A DNA stretch of 64,000 bases from Bacillus aquiflavi (GTDB lineage Bacteria > Bacillota > Bacilli > Bacillales > Cytobacillaceae). The stretch covers positions 2,852,001 to 2,916,000 of the forward strand of contig NZ_CP082780.1 in assembly GCF_019915265.1 (NCBI RefSeq). Reading direction: 5' to 3'. Every line of letters begins with the position of its first letter. The first letter of the stretch is position 1. Positions 56,108 through 64,000 of this stretch are shown here, in pieces. The notes under the pieces were generated by a model, which saw only the letters and a list, made by a program, of their open reading frames with translations, ran no database searches and was not told the DNA's origin. Made by a program: the position numbers and the translations under genes.

Positions 56108-57289
56108 TTATGAAATTGTGTTTTTTGAGGCGAACATATATTTTTTATTATGATATTGAATTGAAAATACTAAACTAATAGCAAACATATTCCCGAGCAC
56201 CGAACTTCCTCCATAGCTAATAAACGGAAGCGGTATCCCAGTAATCGGCAATAACCCGATAGACATCCCAATATTTTGGAACACATGGAAGGAAATCATG
56301 CTCATGATTCCGGCACAAATATAAGTATCATATGGATTGCTCGCCTCCATTCCTATCTTTGTTAAAAGATAAATTAATATAAAGAACAAACTGATAACAA
56401 TACTTGAGCCAATAAAACCGAACTCCTCTGCAATGACACTAAAAATAAAGTCAGTATGGCTTTCTGGAAGATAAACTTCACGATTACCATAACCTTTACC
56501 GACCGTTTCTCCTGAACCGATTGCTAGAAGCGACTTCGTTAATTGAAACCCTGTCGTACTTTGATAGTTTTCAGGATCAATCCAAGAATAGACTCGTCCG
56601 AATTGATATTGTTTGACTCCTAAATATTTTTCAAGAACATCAGGCTGCCAAAGAACTAAATAAAAAATAACCCCAATCATTAAAGTAATAAAGCTAAATA
56701 TCGGCACTAAAATTCGCATCGAGATTCCCGAAATAAAAATCATCCCAACCATAATCGCAAAAAAAACGAGTGTTGTTCCTAAATCAGGTTGTTTTAACAC
56801 TAGTAATGTCGGTGCAAGTGTTACTAAACAAATCTTTAATAAAAGAAATAAGTCTGTTTGAATCGTTTTTAATTGATTTTTTTCATGATGATCGGCTATC
56901 ACTTTGGCCAAAGCCAAGATAATTAATACTTTTACAATTTCTGATGGCTGTAAAGAACCCATTCCTGGAACACGATACCAGCTTTTCGCACCATTAATAA
57001 CAGGAGCAAGTCCGCTCGGTGCTACAATTAAAAACCCAAGTAATAATAAGCCAAACCCATACCCATACCATGTTATTTTTCTTAATTGATCAGAATCTAA
57101 AGTAATGATTCCGGCAATAATTCCCGTTCCTACTATATATGCCACCACTTGCTTCATTAAAAAGTTCTCTTTATATTGCCCTGTCGATTGTGCACTGTAA
57201 ATGGCAATGCAACTCACGAGAAATAATAATAATAATATAAAAATTAACCGGTAATCTATCCTTGAAGATAGTCTATTATGTGAAGCCAT
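56108..57289 (-). CDS. RodA/FtsW (SEDS) family peptidoglycan polymerase
   Basis: 393 residues. ATG 57289 (MASHNRLSSRIDYRL) follows AGGGGAG; the longer upstream frame runs into a repeat copy and is not used. About ten membrane segments; SEDS landmarks are GLAPVINGAKSWYRVPGMGS, LQPSEIVKVLIILALAKVI, KQPDLGTTLVFFAIMVGM and the C-terminal GIPLPFISYGGSSVLGNMFA. The catalytic Asp/acidic loop region TGFQLTKSLLAIGSGETVGK is present. The length equals that of RodA, the elongation-specific enzyme, but a sporulation or second RodA-type role cannot be excluded; no partner penicillin-binding protein is adjacent. Confidence 0.85.
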   Translation of the reverse strand: MASHNRLSSRIDYRLIFILLLLFLVSCIAIYSAQSTGQYKENFLMKQVVAYIVGTGIIAGIITLDSDQLRKITWYGYGFGLLLLGFLIVAPSGLAPVINGAKSWYRVPGMGSLQPSEIVKVLIILALAKVIADHHEKNQLKTIQTDLFLLLKICLVTLAPTLLVLKQPDLGTTLVFFAIMVGMIFISGISMRILVPIFSFITLMIGVIFYLVLWQPDVLEKYLGVKQYQFGRVYSWIDPENYQSTTGFQLTKSLLAIGSGETVGKGYGNREVYLPESHTDFIFSVIAEEFGFIGSSIVISLFFILIYLLTKIGMEASNPYDTYICAGIMSMISFHVFQNIGMSIGLLPITGIPLPFISYGGSSVLGNMFAISLVFSIQYHNKKYMFASKNTIS

Positions 57290-57330
57290 GAGCACTCCCC
57301 TATTTTCCATAACATAAACGTTTCTTTTTT

Positions 57331-57445
57331 TAGACGATTGAAAAACGCTCGCATTCTTCGTTGCTTGCACTTCATTAGAAGCTCAGGAACTATATTTCAG
57401 CCTCGTGCCGCAGCGCCCCGACTGACGAGCGTTCAACCAGTCTGC
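57331..57445 (+). repeat. Dispersed repeat, copy K
   Basis: TAGACGATTGAAAAACGCTC at the left and GACGAGCGTTCAACCAGTCT at the right are inversely related (GACGATTGAAAAACGCTC versus AGACTGGTTGAACGCTCG read back). The interior CATTCTTCGTTGCTTGCAC matches the other copies. Confidence 0.85.
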
Positions 57446-57544
57446 ATAAATGATTTGTCTACTATCTCGTTCTTTTTATTATATTTTTTTACTCACAAAA
57501 TCACAACTGTTACCATAGTTGCTATCCTTGATTGAGCCAAGATA

Positions 57545-58006
57545 TTAAAAATAATTTTTCATCAATTGCTTTGACCAGTCTGGCTGTCTCACTTTCCCGT
57601 TTGGACCAAATTCGGTCATATACGTTTTTATATCTAATACTGGGGTGTTGTCAATTGCATCTAAACCACTTACAGTTAATGTTGTCCCATTTACTTCTTC
57701 CACACGGCATACAGTAATTCCAATTTGATTTGGGCGATTTTTCCCACGCTGGGCAAATATTCCTACCTTTGGCCAGTTAGAATTATTACGAGGGTGACGC
57801 GCTTTCAATTCAATTTTATTTACATCTACCTTATCTAAATAAAAAACGACAATGACATGAGAGAAGTCATTTAAACCAAAAAGCGCTTCCTCTGTAAACT
57901 TGCTTTCATCTAATTCAATCGTTGCAGTTTCTTTTCCCCAATCATCATCAATAACTACTTTCCGCGTACTGCGGATTGTACCAATCGGCTGCAAAACAAT
58001 ACTCAT
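57545..58006 (-). CDS. trmO: TrmO, tRNA (t6A37) N6-methyltransferase
   Basis: 153 residues. The beta-barrel UPF0066/TrmO signature is PKVGIFAQRGKNRPNQIGIT, preceded by HPRN, and followed by VSGLDAIDNTPVLDIKTYM. It methylates t6A at position 37 of tRNA using SAM. AAAGGGAGG precedes the ATG. Monocistronic, between a repeat copy and the germination operon. Confidence 0.9.
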   Translation of the reverse strand: MSIVLQPIGTIRSTRKVVIDDDWGKETATIELDESKFTEEALFGLNDFSHVIVVFYLDKVDVNKIELKARHPRNNSNWPKVGIFAQRGKNRPNQIGITVCRVEEVNGTTLTVSGLDAIDNTPVLDIKTYMTEFGPNGKVRQPDWSKQLMKNYF

Positions 58007-58123
58007 ACAATCCTCCCTTTGTTCATCCTTCTATCTGGAAATACAAAAAAATCATCCTTTTTACATTATACCGTTTCTATTATTGTTAAGTACATGATTT
58101 ACAAAATATGAAAGGATTTTTTC

Positions 58124-59275
58124 TTACACCGATGGTATTAATAAATGTTTACTTGCGTCTTTTAACAACACTTTTACTTTAATAGAACGAATTGAATGTT
58201 CATCTAGTGATAATTTTCCATTATGTTGGTGCTTTTTCCACTCTTTTATATTTTTTCTGTAAAGTACATCTGAAAAACGATAAATATCAGCATCGATTTC
58301 AAGCGCTGCTTTATAAGTTTTCATTACTTCTTTCTTCACCATTTTTTTAATTTCTTTTTCAATAAACTCTTTATTAACTTGAAAGTCAAGCTCGTTAATC
58401 GATGCTTTTAACTTAATCTCGATATCAAAATCAACCCTTCCACCCGAAATAACTGGTTTAATTTTTACATTTTGTGTTTTTAAAATGGCTTCTGTTACCG
58501 GCTTTTTATTTTTATAAATGGTTAAGTCATCACGATGCATCGTTTCATCCATCCATCTTAATCCTTTTGCTTTCTCTCCTAATATAAACCCTTTTAAGTT
58601 TGCCTTCGTTAACACAGTCAGACCGTCTAACTGAATAACGTCATCTGTTTTTTTCTGTGTCTTCCATCGTTTCGTTACACTTACTGCGGGAATGACTACT
58701 TCATGTCCAGGTTCATTAAGCTTTAATAAAAGCTCTCGTAAAGCAATATGTTTAATAAATGAACTTTGCTCAAAACTGTTTTCTGGGTCACTTAATACTG
58801 ACCGGGCAATTGAAATACCAATAATCGGTTCAGCTAATAAAATGTCTTCTATTGAATCTTTCGTACTATAAAACCATATGCGATAACGAGTTTCCCGATA
58901 GCGATTCATTAAATCAGTAACAAACTTTAATCCTTCTTGCTCCATGACACTTTCTGACAAAATAATAAATGAAAGATGACCCCAAAACACGCGGCGATCC
59001 GTTGAACGATATAAATTAAATATTGCTTCATTGATTGTTCTTCCAGATGCTTTACCAACCTCTGACTGCTCTTCAACCGGTCCGCCGCTGCTTTCTAATT
59101 TTGACAGTCCGCCAAGATCAATCATTTGGAGCTGGATGATGTAGCGATTATCCTTATAGTCAATCCCAATCCCATGGGCATATACCATTCTTTCAGGCTC
59201 ATTTGAATCCCAACATCCAGAAAGAAGTGAACATGATAATGAAATAATCATGAAAAGAATGGTTTTTTTTATCAT
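58124..59275 (-). CDS. GerC-family spore germination lipoprotein
   Basis: 383 residues. The lipoprotein signal LFMIISLSCSLLSGCWDSNE gives a lipobox Cys; the GerAC-type domain follows (ERMVYAHGIGIDYKDN, then RTINEAIFNLYRSTDRRVFW, and a C-terminal AALEIDADIYRFSDVLYRKN). GerC proteins join GerA and GerB in germinant receptors of the spore inner membrane. It overlaps gerA by four bases and is the third gene of the operon. Confidence 0.92.
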   Translation of the reverse strand: MIKKTILFMIISLSCSLLSGCWDSNEPERMVYAHGIGIDYKDNRYIIQLQMIDLGGLSKLESSGGPVEEQSEVGKASGRTINEAIFNLYRSTDRRVFWGHLSFIILSESVMEQEGLKFVTDLMNRYRETRYRIWFYSTKDSIEDILLAEPIIGISIARSVLSDPENSFEQSSFIKHIALRELLLKLNEPGHEVVIPAVSVTKRWKTQKKTDDVIQLDGLTVLTKANLKGFILGEKAKGLRWMDETMHRDDLTIYKNKKPVTEAILKTQNVKIKPVISGGRVDFDIEIKLKASINELDFQVNKEFIEKEIKKMVKKEVMKTYKAALEIDADIYRFSDVLYRKNIKEWKKHQHNGKLSLDEHSIRSIKVKVLLKDASKHLLIPSV

Positions 59276-60810
59276 GATGGATTATCTCCCTTTCGGTACG
59301 CATCATTAGGATGAAACATTTCCGGACGAGTCGTATACTTTTTAGCAGATAATCGAAAGATAGCTGTTAAAATATTTTTAAGACTTAAATTTGCGGCCAT
59401 TTCCATATATGGAATACCGAATACCCTTACACTTGCTAAATAAATTAAAATAATAAATATAGACAACAGGAAACCGTATAATCCAAGAAAAGCCGCAAAG
59501 ACCAAGGAAAAAATACGCAACAAGCTGACCATGCCGACTAACGACTGATTCACAAATGTAAATGTTGCAATCGTTGAACCAGCAATGACAACAAGCATTG
59601 CTGGACTCGTCAATCCCGCTCTTATCGCCGCATCGCCGATAATTAACCCGCCAAAAACACTTAACGTTTGACCGATCGCAATTGGCAAACGCAGCCCAGC
59701 CTCGCGAAACAGTTCAAAAATTAACAGCATGATAATTGCCTCAACAGCTGAAGGAAACGGTAATCCCTTTCTCGACTCAACTACAGTTGCTAATAAAATA
59801 AGAGGGATTTGATTTTGATGAAACGTTGTTAACGCCAGCCATAAAGCCGGAATAAACGTTGCAATCAGTAAGCCAACAACCCGCATTATTCGTTCAAATG
59901 AACTAAAATACGGTGTTATATCATAATCTTCTGCCGCTTTTAATAACAGAAACAAATTAGCTGGTACAATATTCACGTATGAACTTCCATCTAAAATTAC
60001 GACAATTCTCCCGCTTAACAAAGAATGTACAGCAAAATCAGGCCGCCCTGTGTAGTCATGTCTTGGGAAAATTCGTGGACTCTTATGGATTAACTCCATT
60101 AGTTGCTGCCCACTTAAAATCGCATCAACATCGATATTCGCTATTTTTTCGCGAACTCCATTGACAATCTCTTCGTTTGCAATATCATCTATGTACAGCA
60201 TTGCGACAGTTGTTAATGTTCGTCTACCAACTTCAAACTTTTCAATGCATAGAGAATTTGTTCGCAGCCTCTTTCTAATAAGTGCAATATTAATGGTAAT
60301 ATCTTCTATAAAATCGTCGCGAGGTCCATTTACAACAACTTCAGCTGTCGTTTCTTCTGGCTTTCTTTGCGGTCTTTTCGAAATGTCAGCTGAAAATAGT
60401 AATTGTTCGTTCATAAAATATAACAATAATTTTCCAGAAAAAACACCAGAAATAATTTCTTGGGCATTTTGAACCTCGGTTAATGAAGGGGCATGCAATC
60501 GCTCAATCACGATTTCATTTGTTAATGGGCGCTGTCCAAGATGTTGAAAAAAGGCCTCAAGCCGTTCATAAATTAAATGATTTAATGCCTCATTATCAAT
60601 CATTCCTTCACACTTAATTAAGAGTACATCTTGTTTATTTTCTTCTCCAAAGCAAAACTTCTGAAAGATGACATCGGGACTTTTATGGAACAGCTCTCTT
60701 AAACGTTGTTCATCCATTTTCCATTTATCTTTTTGTTGTTGTTCACTAGGATGATTTGCTATTGGTTGCTGATTGATGTTTTTTGCCTTTCGTTTTCTCC
60801 TAAAGATCAC
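59272..60810 (-). CDS. GerA-family spore germination protein
   Basis: 512 residues. A hydrophilic N-terminal half (about 1-260; VLLIKCEGMIDNEALNHLIY, NPRDDFIEDITINIALIRKR) precedes five membrane segments, with the signature HSLLSGRIVVILDGSSYVNI and ESRKGLPFPSAVEAIIMLLI. This is the A subunit of a nutrient germinant receptor. It overlaps both neighbours by four bases (ATGA), so the three are coupled in the order B-A-C. Confidence 0.93.
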   Translation of the reverse strand: MIFRRKRKAKNINQQPIANHPSEQQQKDKWKMDEQRLRELFHKSPDVIFQKFCFGEENKQDVLLIKCEGMIDNEALNHLIYERLEAFFQHLGQRPLTNEIVIERLHAPSLTEVQNAQEIISGVFSGKLLLYFMNEQLLFSADISKRPQRKPEETTAEVVVNGPRDDFIEDITINIALIRKRLRTNSLCIEKFEVGRRTLTTVAMLYIDDIANEEIVNGVREKIANIDVDAILSGQQLMELIHKSPRIFPRHDYTGRPDFAVHSLLSGRIVVILDGSSYVNIVPANLFLLLKAAEDYDITPYFSSFERIMRVVGLLIATFIPALWLALTTFHQNQIPLILLATVVESRKGLPFPSAVEAIIMLLIFELFREAGLRLPIAIGQTLSVFGGLIIGDAAIRAGLTSPAMLVVIAGSTIATFTFVNQSLVGMVSLLRIFSLVFAAFLGLYGFLLSIFIILIYLASVRVFGIPYMEMAANLSLKNILTAIFRLSAKKYTTRPEMFHPNDAYRKGDNPS

Positions 60811-61922
60811 ATTTTTACCTCCTTCTTCGGTTGTTTCGATTTATTTTTAAAGAAAAAGACGACGAATCCGAGTAAAAGAGAAACAGTTAAAAAAAAGATG
60901 AATGTAAACGGGATAAAGACAAACTTCAACAATTTATAATAGTCAAGGTCACTTATCGGGAGTAAAGCAACAATGTTCATCATGGTAACAATAATGAGTA
61001 AAAACCAAATTTTTTTCTTTTTCGTTTGCAGTTGAAAAATCTCCGTACTCACAAATAAAAGCAGTGAAACTCGAATAAATGCTCCTGTCAACCATTGGTA
61101 GACGGACAAAAAATCTAGATGTTCAAAAAACCGGCCGATTCGTGCAAGCCCCCACTCCTCATAAGCAGGAAAACGCTGCCTTGCTGCTTCAGCTGGGCCA
61201 AATTCAATAATTGCCCCAATGAGCGGGCCTAAAGTTAACCATGTTAATAATAAACCGATAATGATGATATGTTTATAACGAATTTTACCTTTTATTTTAT
61301 GTTGCAGAAACAGAATCATAATCATTTCAATCATTCCTGAAGCAGGATAAACCATTCCCATTATAACCGGCTCATAACCATGCTCTAAAAACGGTTTCAA
61401 TAATGAAAAATCTTTAAACTGCATATTCACAAAAGCAACGAAAAAACCGAACACAATGACAGCTGATAAAAAAAACACGTTGGCAATTGCAATTGCTCGA
61501 AAGCTAGTAATTGCTAGAAAAAAACAAACAACCGTTAAAAATAATGTAAGGACAAATGCAGGCGTCTCCTGCAAATAACTCACATTTGTCCAAATAACTG
61601 TCTCCTTCACCATCAATGTTGCAAGAAAGATGAGATAAAGGACAATCATCGTGTTAAAAATCATCGTCGCAACTTTACCGATCGATTGTTGTAACCAAAG
61701 GGTCATATTTTGGGCTTTTGTTCCATTGTAAATATAAATGACCAATAATCCCCAAATTAGTGTAAATCCATAAGCGAAAATAACAGACAGCCATGAATCT
61801 CTTCCAGCCACTTGAATTAACGGGGGAATGACGACGACATGGTTTTTCAATCCTATCGCCATCATCGTAATAAGAATATAGTGAAGGATCGAAACTTGAT
61901 CAGAACCTTTCATACTCATCAT
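60807..61922 (-). CDS. GerB-family spore germination protein (APC-type)
   Basis: 371 residues. The ATG at 61922 follows AAGGAG seven bases upstream; a longer frame is not used. Ten predicted membrane segments of the amino-acid/polyamine fold (SDQVSILHYILITMMAIGLK start). GerB subunits bind the nutrient germinant. It is the first gene of the operon, ahead of the A and C genes, which is not the commonest order. Confidence 0.92.
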   Translation of the reverse strand: MMSMKGSDQVSILHYILITMMAIGLKNHVVVIPPLIQVAGRDSWLSVIFAYGFTLIWGLLVIYIYNGTKAQNMTLWLQQSIGKVATMIFNTMIVLYLIFLATLMVKETVIWTNVSYLQETPAFVLTLFLTVVCFFLAITSFRAIAIANVFFLSAVIVFGFFVAFVNMQFKDFSLLKPFLEHGYEPVIMGMVYPASGMIEMIMILFLQHKIKGKIRYKHIIIIGLLLTWLTLGPLIGAIIEFGPAEAARQRFPAYEEWGLARIGRFFEHLDFLSVYQWLTGAFIRVSLLLFVSTEIFQLQTKKKKIWFLLIIVTMMNIVALLPISDLDYYKLLKFVFIPFTFIFFLTVSLLLGFVVFFFKNKSKQPKKEVKM

Positions 61923-62004
61923 GATAATCTCCTTAAAAAAGCTTGGTAAATTTATCATTTACAAAACTCCCCCGATTTATGAATTTAAAATAGAAACAGA
62001 AAAA

Positions 62005-62040
62005 GGCTGATTAAAATGTTCATAAACACTTCAATCAGCC
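62005..62040 (-). terminator. Terminator of the DUF1538/P-II operon
   Basis: GGCTGATT / AATCAGCC stem, followed by TTTTTCTGTTTC on the minus strand. Confidence 0.8.
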
Positions 62041-62055
62041 ACTCTTATAAAATGA

Positions 62056-62751
62056 TCACTTTTTCGTCAACAAGTTCGTTATACCGACTACTTTATCGAC
62101 ATCTAACACAAAGGCGATCCCTTTCCCTGGTGTATTTAACTGTGCTTCTTCACAAATTTTTTGTAAAACGGCCTCACTTTTTTCTTTATGAATTAATGTT
62201 AAAACAATTTCTTTTTCTGGTTGAATATCGATATTAAATAATTTAAGCTGCTCATGGATGCCTGTTCCTCGTCCTGAAATAATTGTCCCGCCAGTTGCCC
62301 CTGTTTTTTTTGATGCTTCCACAACTAAATCAGAATCGCCGCGATTAACGATAGAAATAACTAAATCATATTGAATCTTTTCTGACATTCTGTTTACCCC
62401 TTCCGCTTTCAGCGAATGATTCATATTTCCTTCTTGAGACATATGACATATTCCTAACATGCGCTTCGTATGAAGAACAAAGCCAATTCCATTACCTCTT
62501 TTATTCAAATCGACAGCGTCAACTATTTCTGTTAAAACACTGTCTGTTATGTCTTCCTGAACAAGCGTTAACACGATTTCTTTTATATTTTCTAGTTCTA
62601 GACCGAAAATTGTTTTTTCATTTACACCTATTCCGCGTCCATATAAAATCGTTCCGCCTTCAGCACCTGCCTTCTTCGATGCTTTAACAACCTTTTTGGC
62701 GCAACCCTTTTTTACGATCGTCACAATTAACTTATGCTTTAGAGCGAACAT
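62056..62751 (-). CDS. Tandem P-II-like signalling protein
   Basis: 231 residues made of two P-II-like units. Unit 1 (about 1-105): LIVTIVKKGCAKKVVKASKK, AGAEGGTILYGRG, EIVLTLV, GIGFVL. Unit 2 (about 125-231) repeats the pattern: LVISIVNRGDSDLVVEASKK, TGATGGTIISGRG, EIVLTLI, GIAFVL. The GGTI-GRG motif replaces the normal T-loop tyrosine region, so this is a non-canonical P-II group. It overlaps the DUF1538 gene by 20 bases and has GGAGGAAGAC as ribosome-binding site. Together they suggest a P-II-gated transport or channel system; the ligand is unknown. Confidence 0.85.
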   Translation of the reverse strand: MFALKHKLIVTIVKKGCAKKVVKASKKAGAEGGTILYGRGIGVNEKTIFGLELENIKEIVLTLVQEDITDSVLTEIVDAVDLNKRGNGIGFVLHTKRMLGICHMSQEGNMNHSLKAEGVNRMSEKIQYDLVISIVNRGDSDLVVEASKKTGATGGTIISGRGTGIHEQLKLFNIDIQPEKEIVLTLIHKEKSEAVLQKICEEAQLNTPGKGIAFVLDVDKVVGITNLLTKK

Positions 62752-63483
62752 GCTTGCTGTCTTCCTCCTTTTTTTGGAATAGCAAACCTAATATTAAAAC
62801 AGAAATAATTGGTGCAATTGCTACGACAGCAATCATGCCAAATCCATCCGTCAACGGATTGCGTCCTTCCATTTCTGAAGCGACCCCGACAGCCATTGAT
62901 AAAATAAATGTGACAGTCATCGGTCCTGTCGTGACGCCTCCAGAATCAAACGCAATTGAGATAAAGTTTTTTTTAGAGAAAAAAGTAAGTATAAAGGCAA
63001 TCATATAAGCAGGCACTAATATATACCATAGTGAAAAGCCAATGTAAATTCGGAGCATTGCCAATGCGATCGACATTCCGACACCGATTGATAAAGTATA
63101 TAACATCACCTTTTCAGAAATGTAGCCTCCAGTTGCTTTATCAACTTCTTGAGTTAATACCCGGACAGCTGGCTCTGCAAAAGCAACGACAAATCCAAGA
63201 ACGAAACCAACTGGGATCATAATCCAATTATAAGATAACTCTCCAAGCTTTTGTCCAATTAATTCACCAATTGGCATAAATCCGATATGAACACCTTGGA
63301 GAAAAAAAGCAAGGCCAAAATAAGTAAAGATCATACCGAAAACGATATTCCAAAGCTTTCTTTTTGGAAGCTTTAAAAATAAAACTGAAAAAAAAAGAAG
63401 AAGAAGATAATAAGAGGGAAATATAAAGCAAACGAAACATCCAACATTACTTGTGAAAATCCAGAAAAAATTTGCAGCTTCAT
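62732..63483 (-). pseudogene. DUF1538 membrane protein (second copy) with frameshift at T9
   Basis: The frame starts with ATG at 63483, overlapping the previous DUF1538 stop (ATGA), and reads MKLQIFSGFSQVMLDVSFAL, then a Phe-rich stretch, to TAA at 63373-63375. The family sequence FLKLPKRKLWNIVFG and MIFTYFGLAFFLQGVHIGFM continues in the -1 frame to 62732, with FDSGGVTTGPMTVTFILSMA near the end. A run of nine T (63396-63388) lies between the parts; in the first frame it reads T TTT TTT, a canonical -1 slippery heptamer. So this may be a mutated gene, a slippage-expressed gene or a one-base error. The joined product would be about 250 residues with six or seven membrane segments. Confidence 0.8.
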
Positions 63484-64000
63484 CGGTAGATCACTCCTAA
63501 AATCATCACTGCGAGGATAGGCCCAACTGAAGCTAACCCGACAAGCCCAAAGCTGTCAGCAGATGATGATTTACTCCTTAAAACAGAGGCAACTCCAACA
63601 CCTAATGCGATAATAAACGGTACAGTCATCGGTCCTGTCGTGACACCCCCTGCATCAAATGAAATCGGGACAAATCCTTTTGGAATAAAAAAGGATAGTG
63701 CAAACGCTAGACCATAGCTAGCAATTAATAAATATTGAATTGGAATTTGATAAACGATTCGAAGCATCGCTAGTGCAACAAAAATGCCAACACCTAACGC
63801 AACAGAATAAATTAAGATCCCTGATCCTATTTGTCCATTTGACACTTGATCTACCTGTGTTGCTAAAACGCGGACATCAGGCTCAGCAACAGTCACAACG
63901 AACCCAAGTAGAAATGCAACGAAAAGAAGAAGTGATAGCTTTCCTGTTTTCGGAAGGGTTTTCCCAACTAACTCTCCAATTGGAAGCAAACCGACTTGCA
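63480..64000 (-). CDS. DUF1538 membrane protein (first copy), 5' part outside the window
   Basis: At least 173 residues are visible, reading QVGLLPIGELVGKTLPKTGK, then VAFLLGFVVTVAEPDVRVLA, TQVDQVSNGQIGS and ISFDAGGVTTGPMTVPFIIA, ending GVIYR. The AEPxVRVL and SGGVTTGPMTV blocks define DUF1538. About five membrane segments are visible. It overlaps the next DUF1538 gene by four bases, and the pair plus the P-II gene form one operon. The start lies beyond 64000; the TTG at 63989 is not a true start. Confidence 0.85.
   Translation of the reverse strand, partial: QVGLLPIGELVGKTLPKTGKLSLLLFVAFLLGFVVTVAEPDVRVLATQVDQVSNGQIGSGILIYSVALGVGIFVALAMLRIVYQIPIQYLLIASYGLAFALSFFIPKGFVPISFDAGGVTTGPMTVPFIIALGVGVASVLRSKSSSADSFGLVGLASVGPILAVMILGVIYR

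Noticed and set aside
56108-57370. Longer N-terminus for the RodA-type gene starting inside a repeat
   Set aside because: The ATG at 57289 has a proper AGGGGAG site and gives the expected RodA length; the extra 27 residues translate the repeat copy.

Overview
The window looks like a chromosomal segment of a low-GC, endospore-forming member of the Bacillaceae (Firmicutes); the species cannot be named from the sequence alone. Three things point there. The gene order follows the Bacillus subtilis yutG-yutF-yutE-yutD-lipA-lytH-yunB-yunC-yunD block, the suf operon, metNPQ and the yusE-yusF-gcvH-yusI-fadEAN-fadM block. There are sporulation, coat and germination genes (yunB, lytH, CotF-like, gerB/A/C). 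Regulation is by RNA switches typical of Bacillus: one lysine riboswitch and two SAM (S-box) riboswitches.

Layout. 1-12.7 kb: yut/yun block, interrupted by a Na+-coupled amino-acid transporter pair (NSS transporter plus the 35-residue MetS) and by an NhaC-type transporter behind a lysine riboswitch. Three conserved genes here are broken: lipA (in-frame TAA at codon 17), lytH (frameshift) and yunD (in-frame TAG at codon 34). 13-20 kb: accessory region with an acyl-CoA-dehydrogenase-like enzyme, a TetR/metallo-hydrolase pair with a palindromic operator, PadR/DUF2812, a heavily decayed SMI1/KNR4 gene and an IS3 relic. 20.5-23.2 kb: ABC transporter, membrane protein, ECF sigma factor and a probable sigma regulator. 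23.2-25.5 kb: an IS256-family element with an 8-bp target duplication and a group II intron fragment seated just after the sufB terminator. 25.5-30.8 kb: sufCDSUB, the Fe-S cluster assembly operon, with a sigma-A-type promoter. 31.3-37.6 kb: another IS3 relic, a PlsC-type acyltransferase and a cluster of three GT2 glycosyltransferases with a sugar nucleotidyltransferase; one glycosyltransferase is interrupted at a run of nine T. 37.7-42.4 kb: yurZ, metNPQ and metY, with an S-box before metN and one before metY. 43-47 kb: MFS transporter, yusE, yusF, gcvH, yusI. 47.1-55.9 kb: IS1182-like relic, the fatty-acid beta-oxidation operon fadN-fadA-fadE with a FadR-type operator, fadM and two CotF-like genes. 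55.6-64 kb: yusU, a rodA/ftsW-type gene, trmO, a gerB-gerA-gerC operon and a membrane-protein/P-II operon (two DUF1538 genes and a tandem P-II fusion).

Two signals stand out beyond ordinary annotation. First, a short intergenic repeat (about 110-125 bp, ends inversely related, consensus start CAGACTGTTGACAAACGC) occurs at least ten times and in one place forms a perfect-period 186-bp tandem array. Second, the window carries an unusual load of gene lesions: substitution stops in lipA and yunD, and single-base-type frameshifts in lytH, the IS256 transposase, a glycosyltransferase (T9) and a DUF1538 gene (T9, which also reads as a slippery T TTT TTT heptamer). These could be real decay, contingency or recoding sites, or base-calling errors; read-level evidence would separate them. 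No CRISPR array, rRNA, tRNA or prophage was seen.
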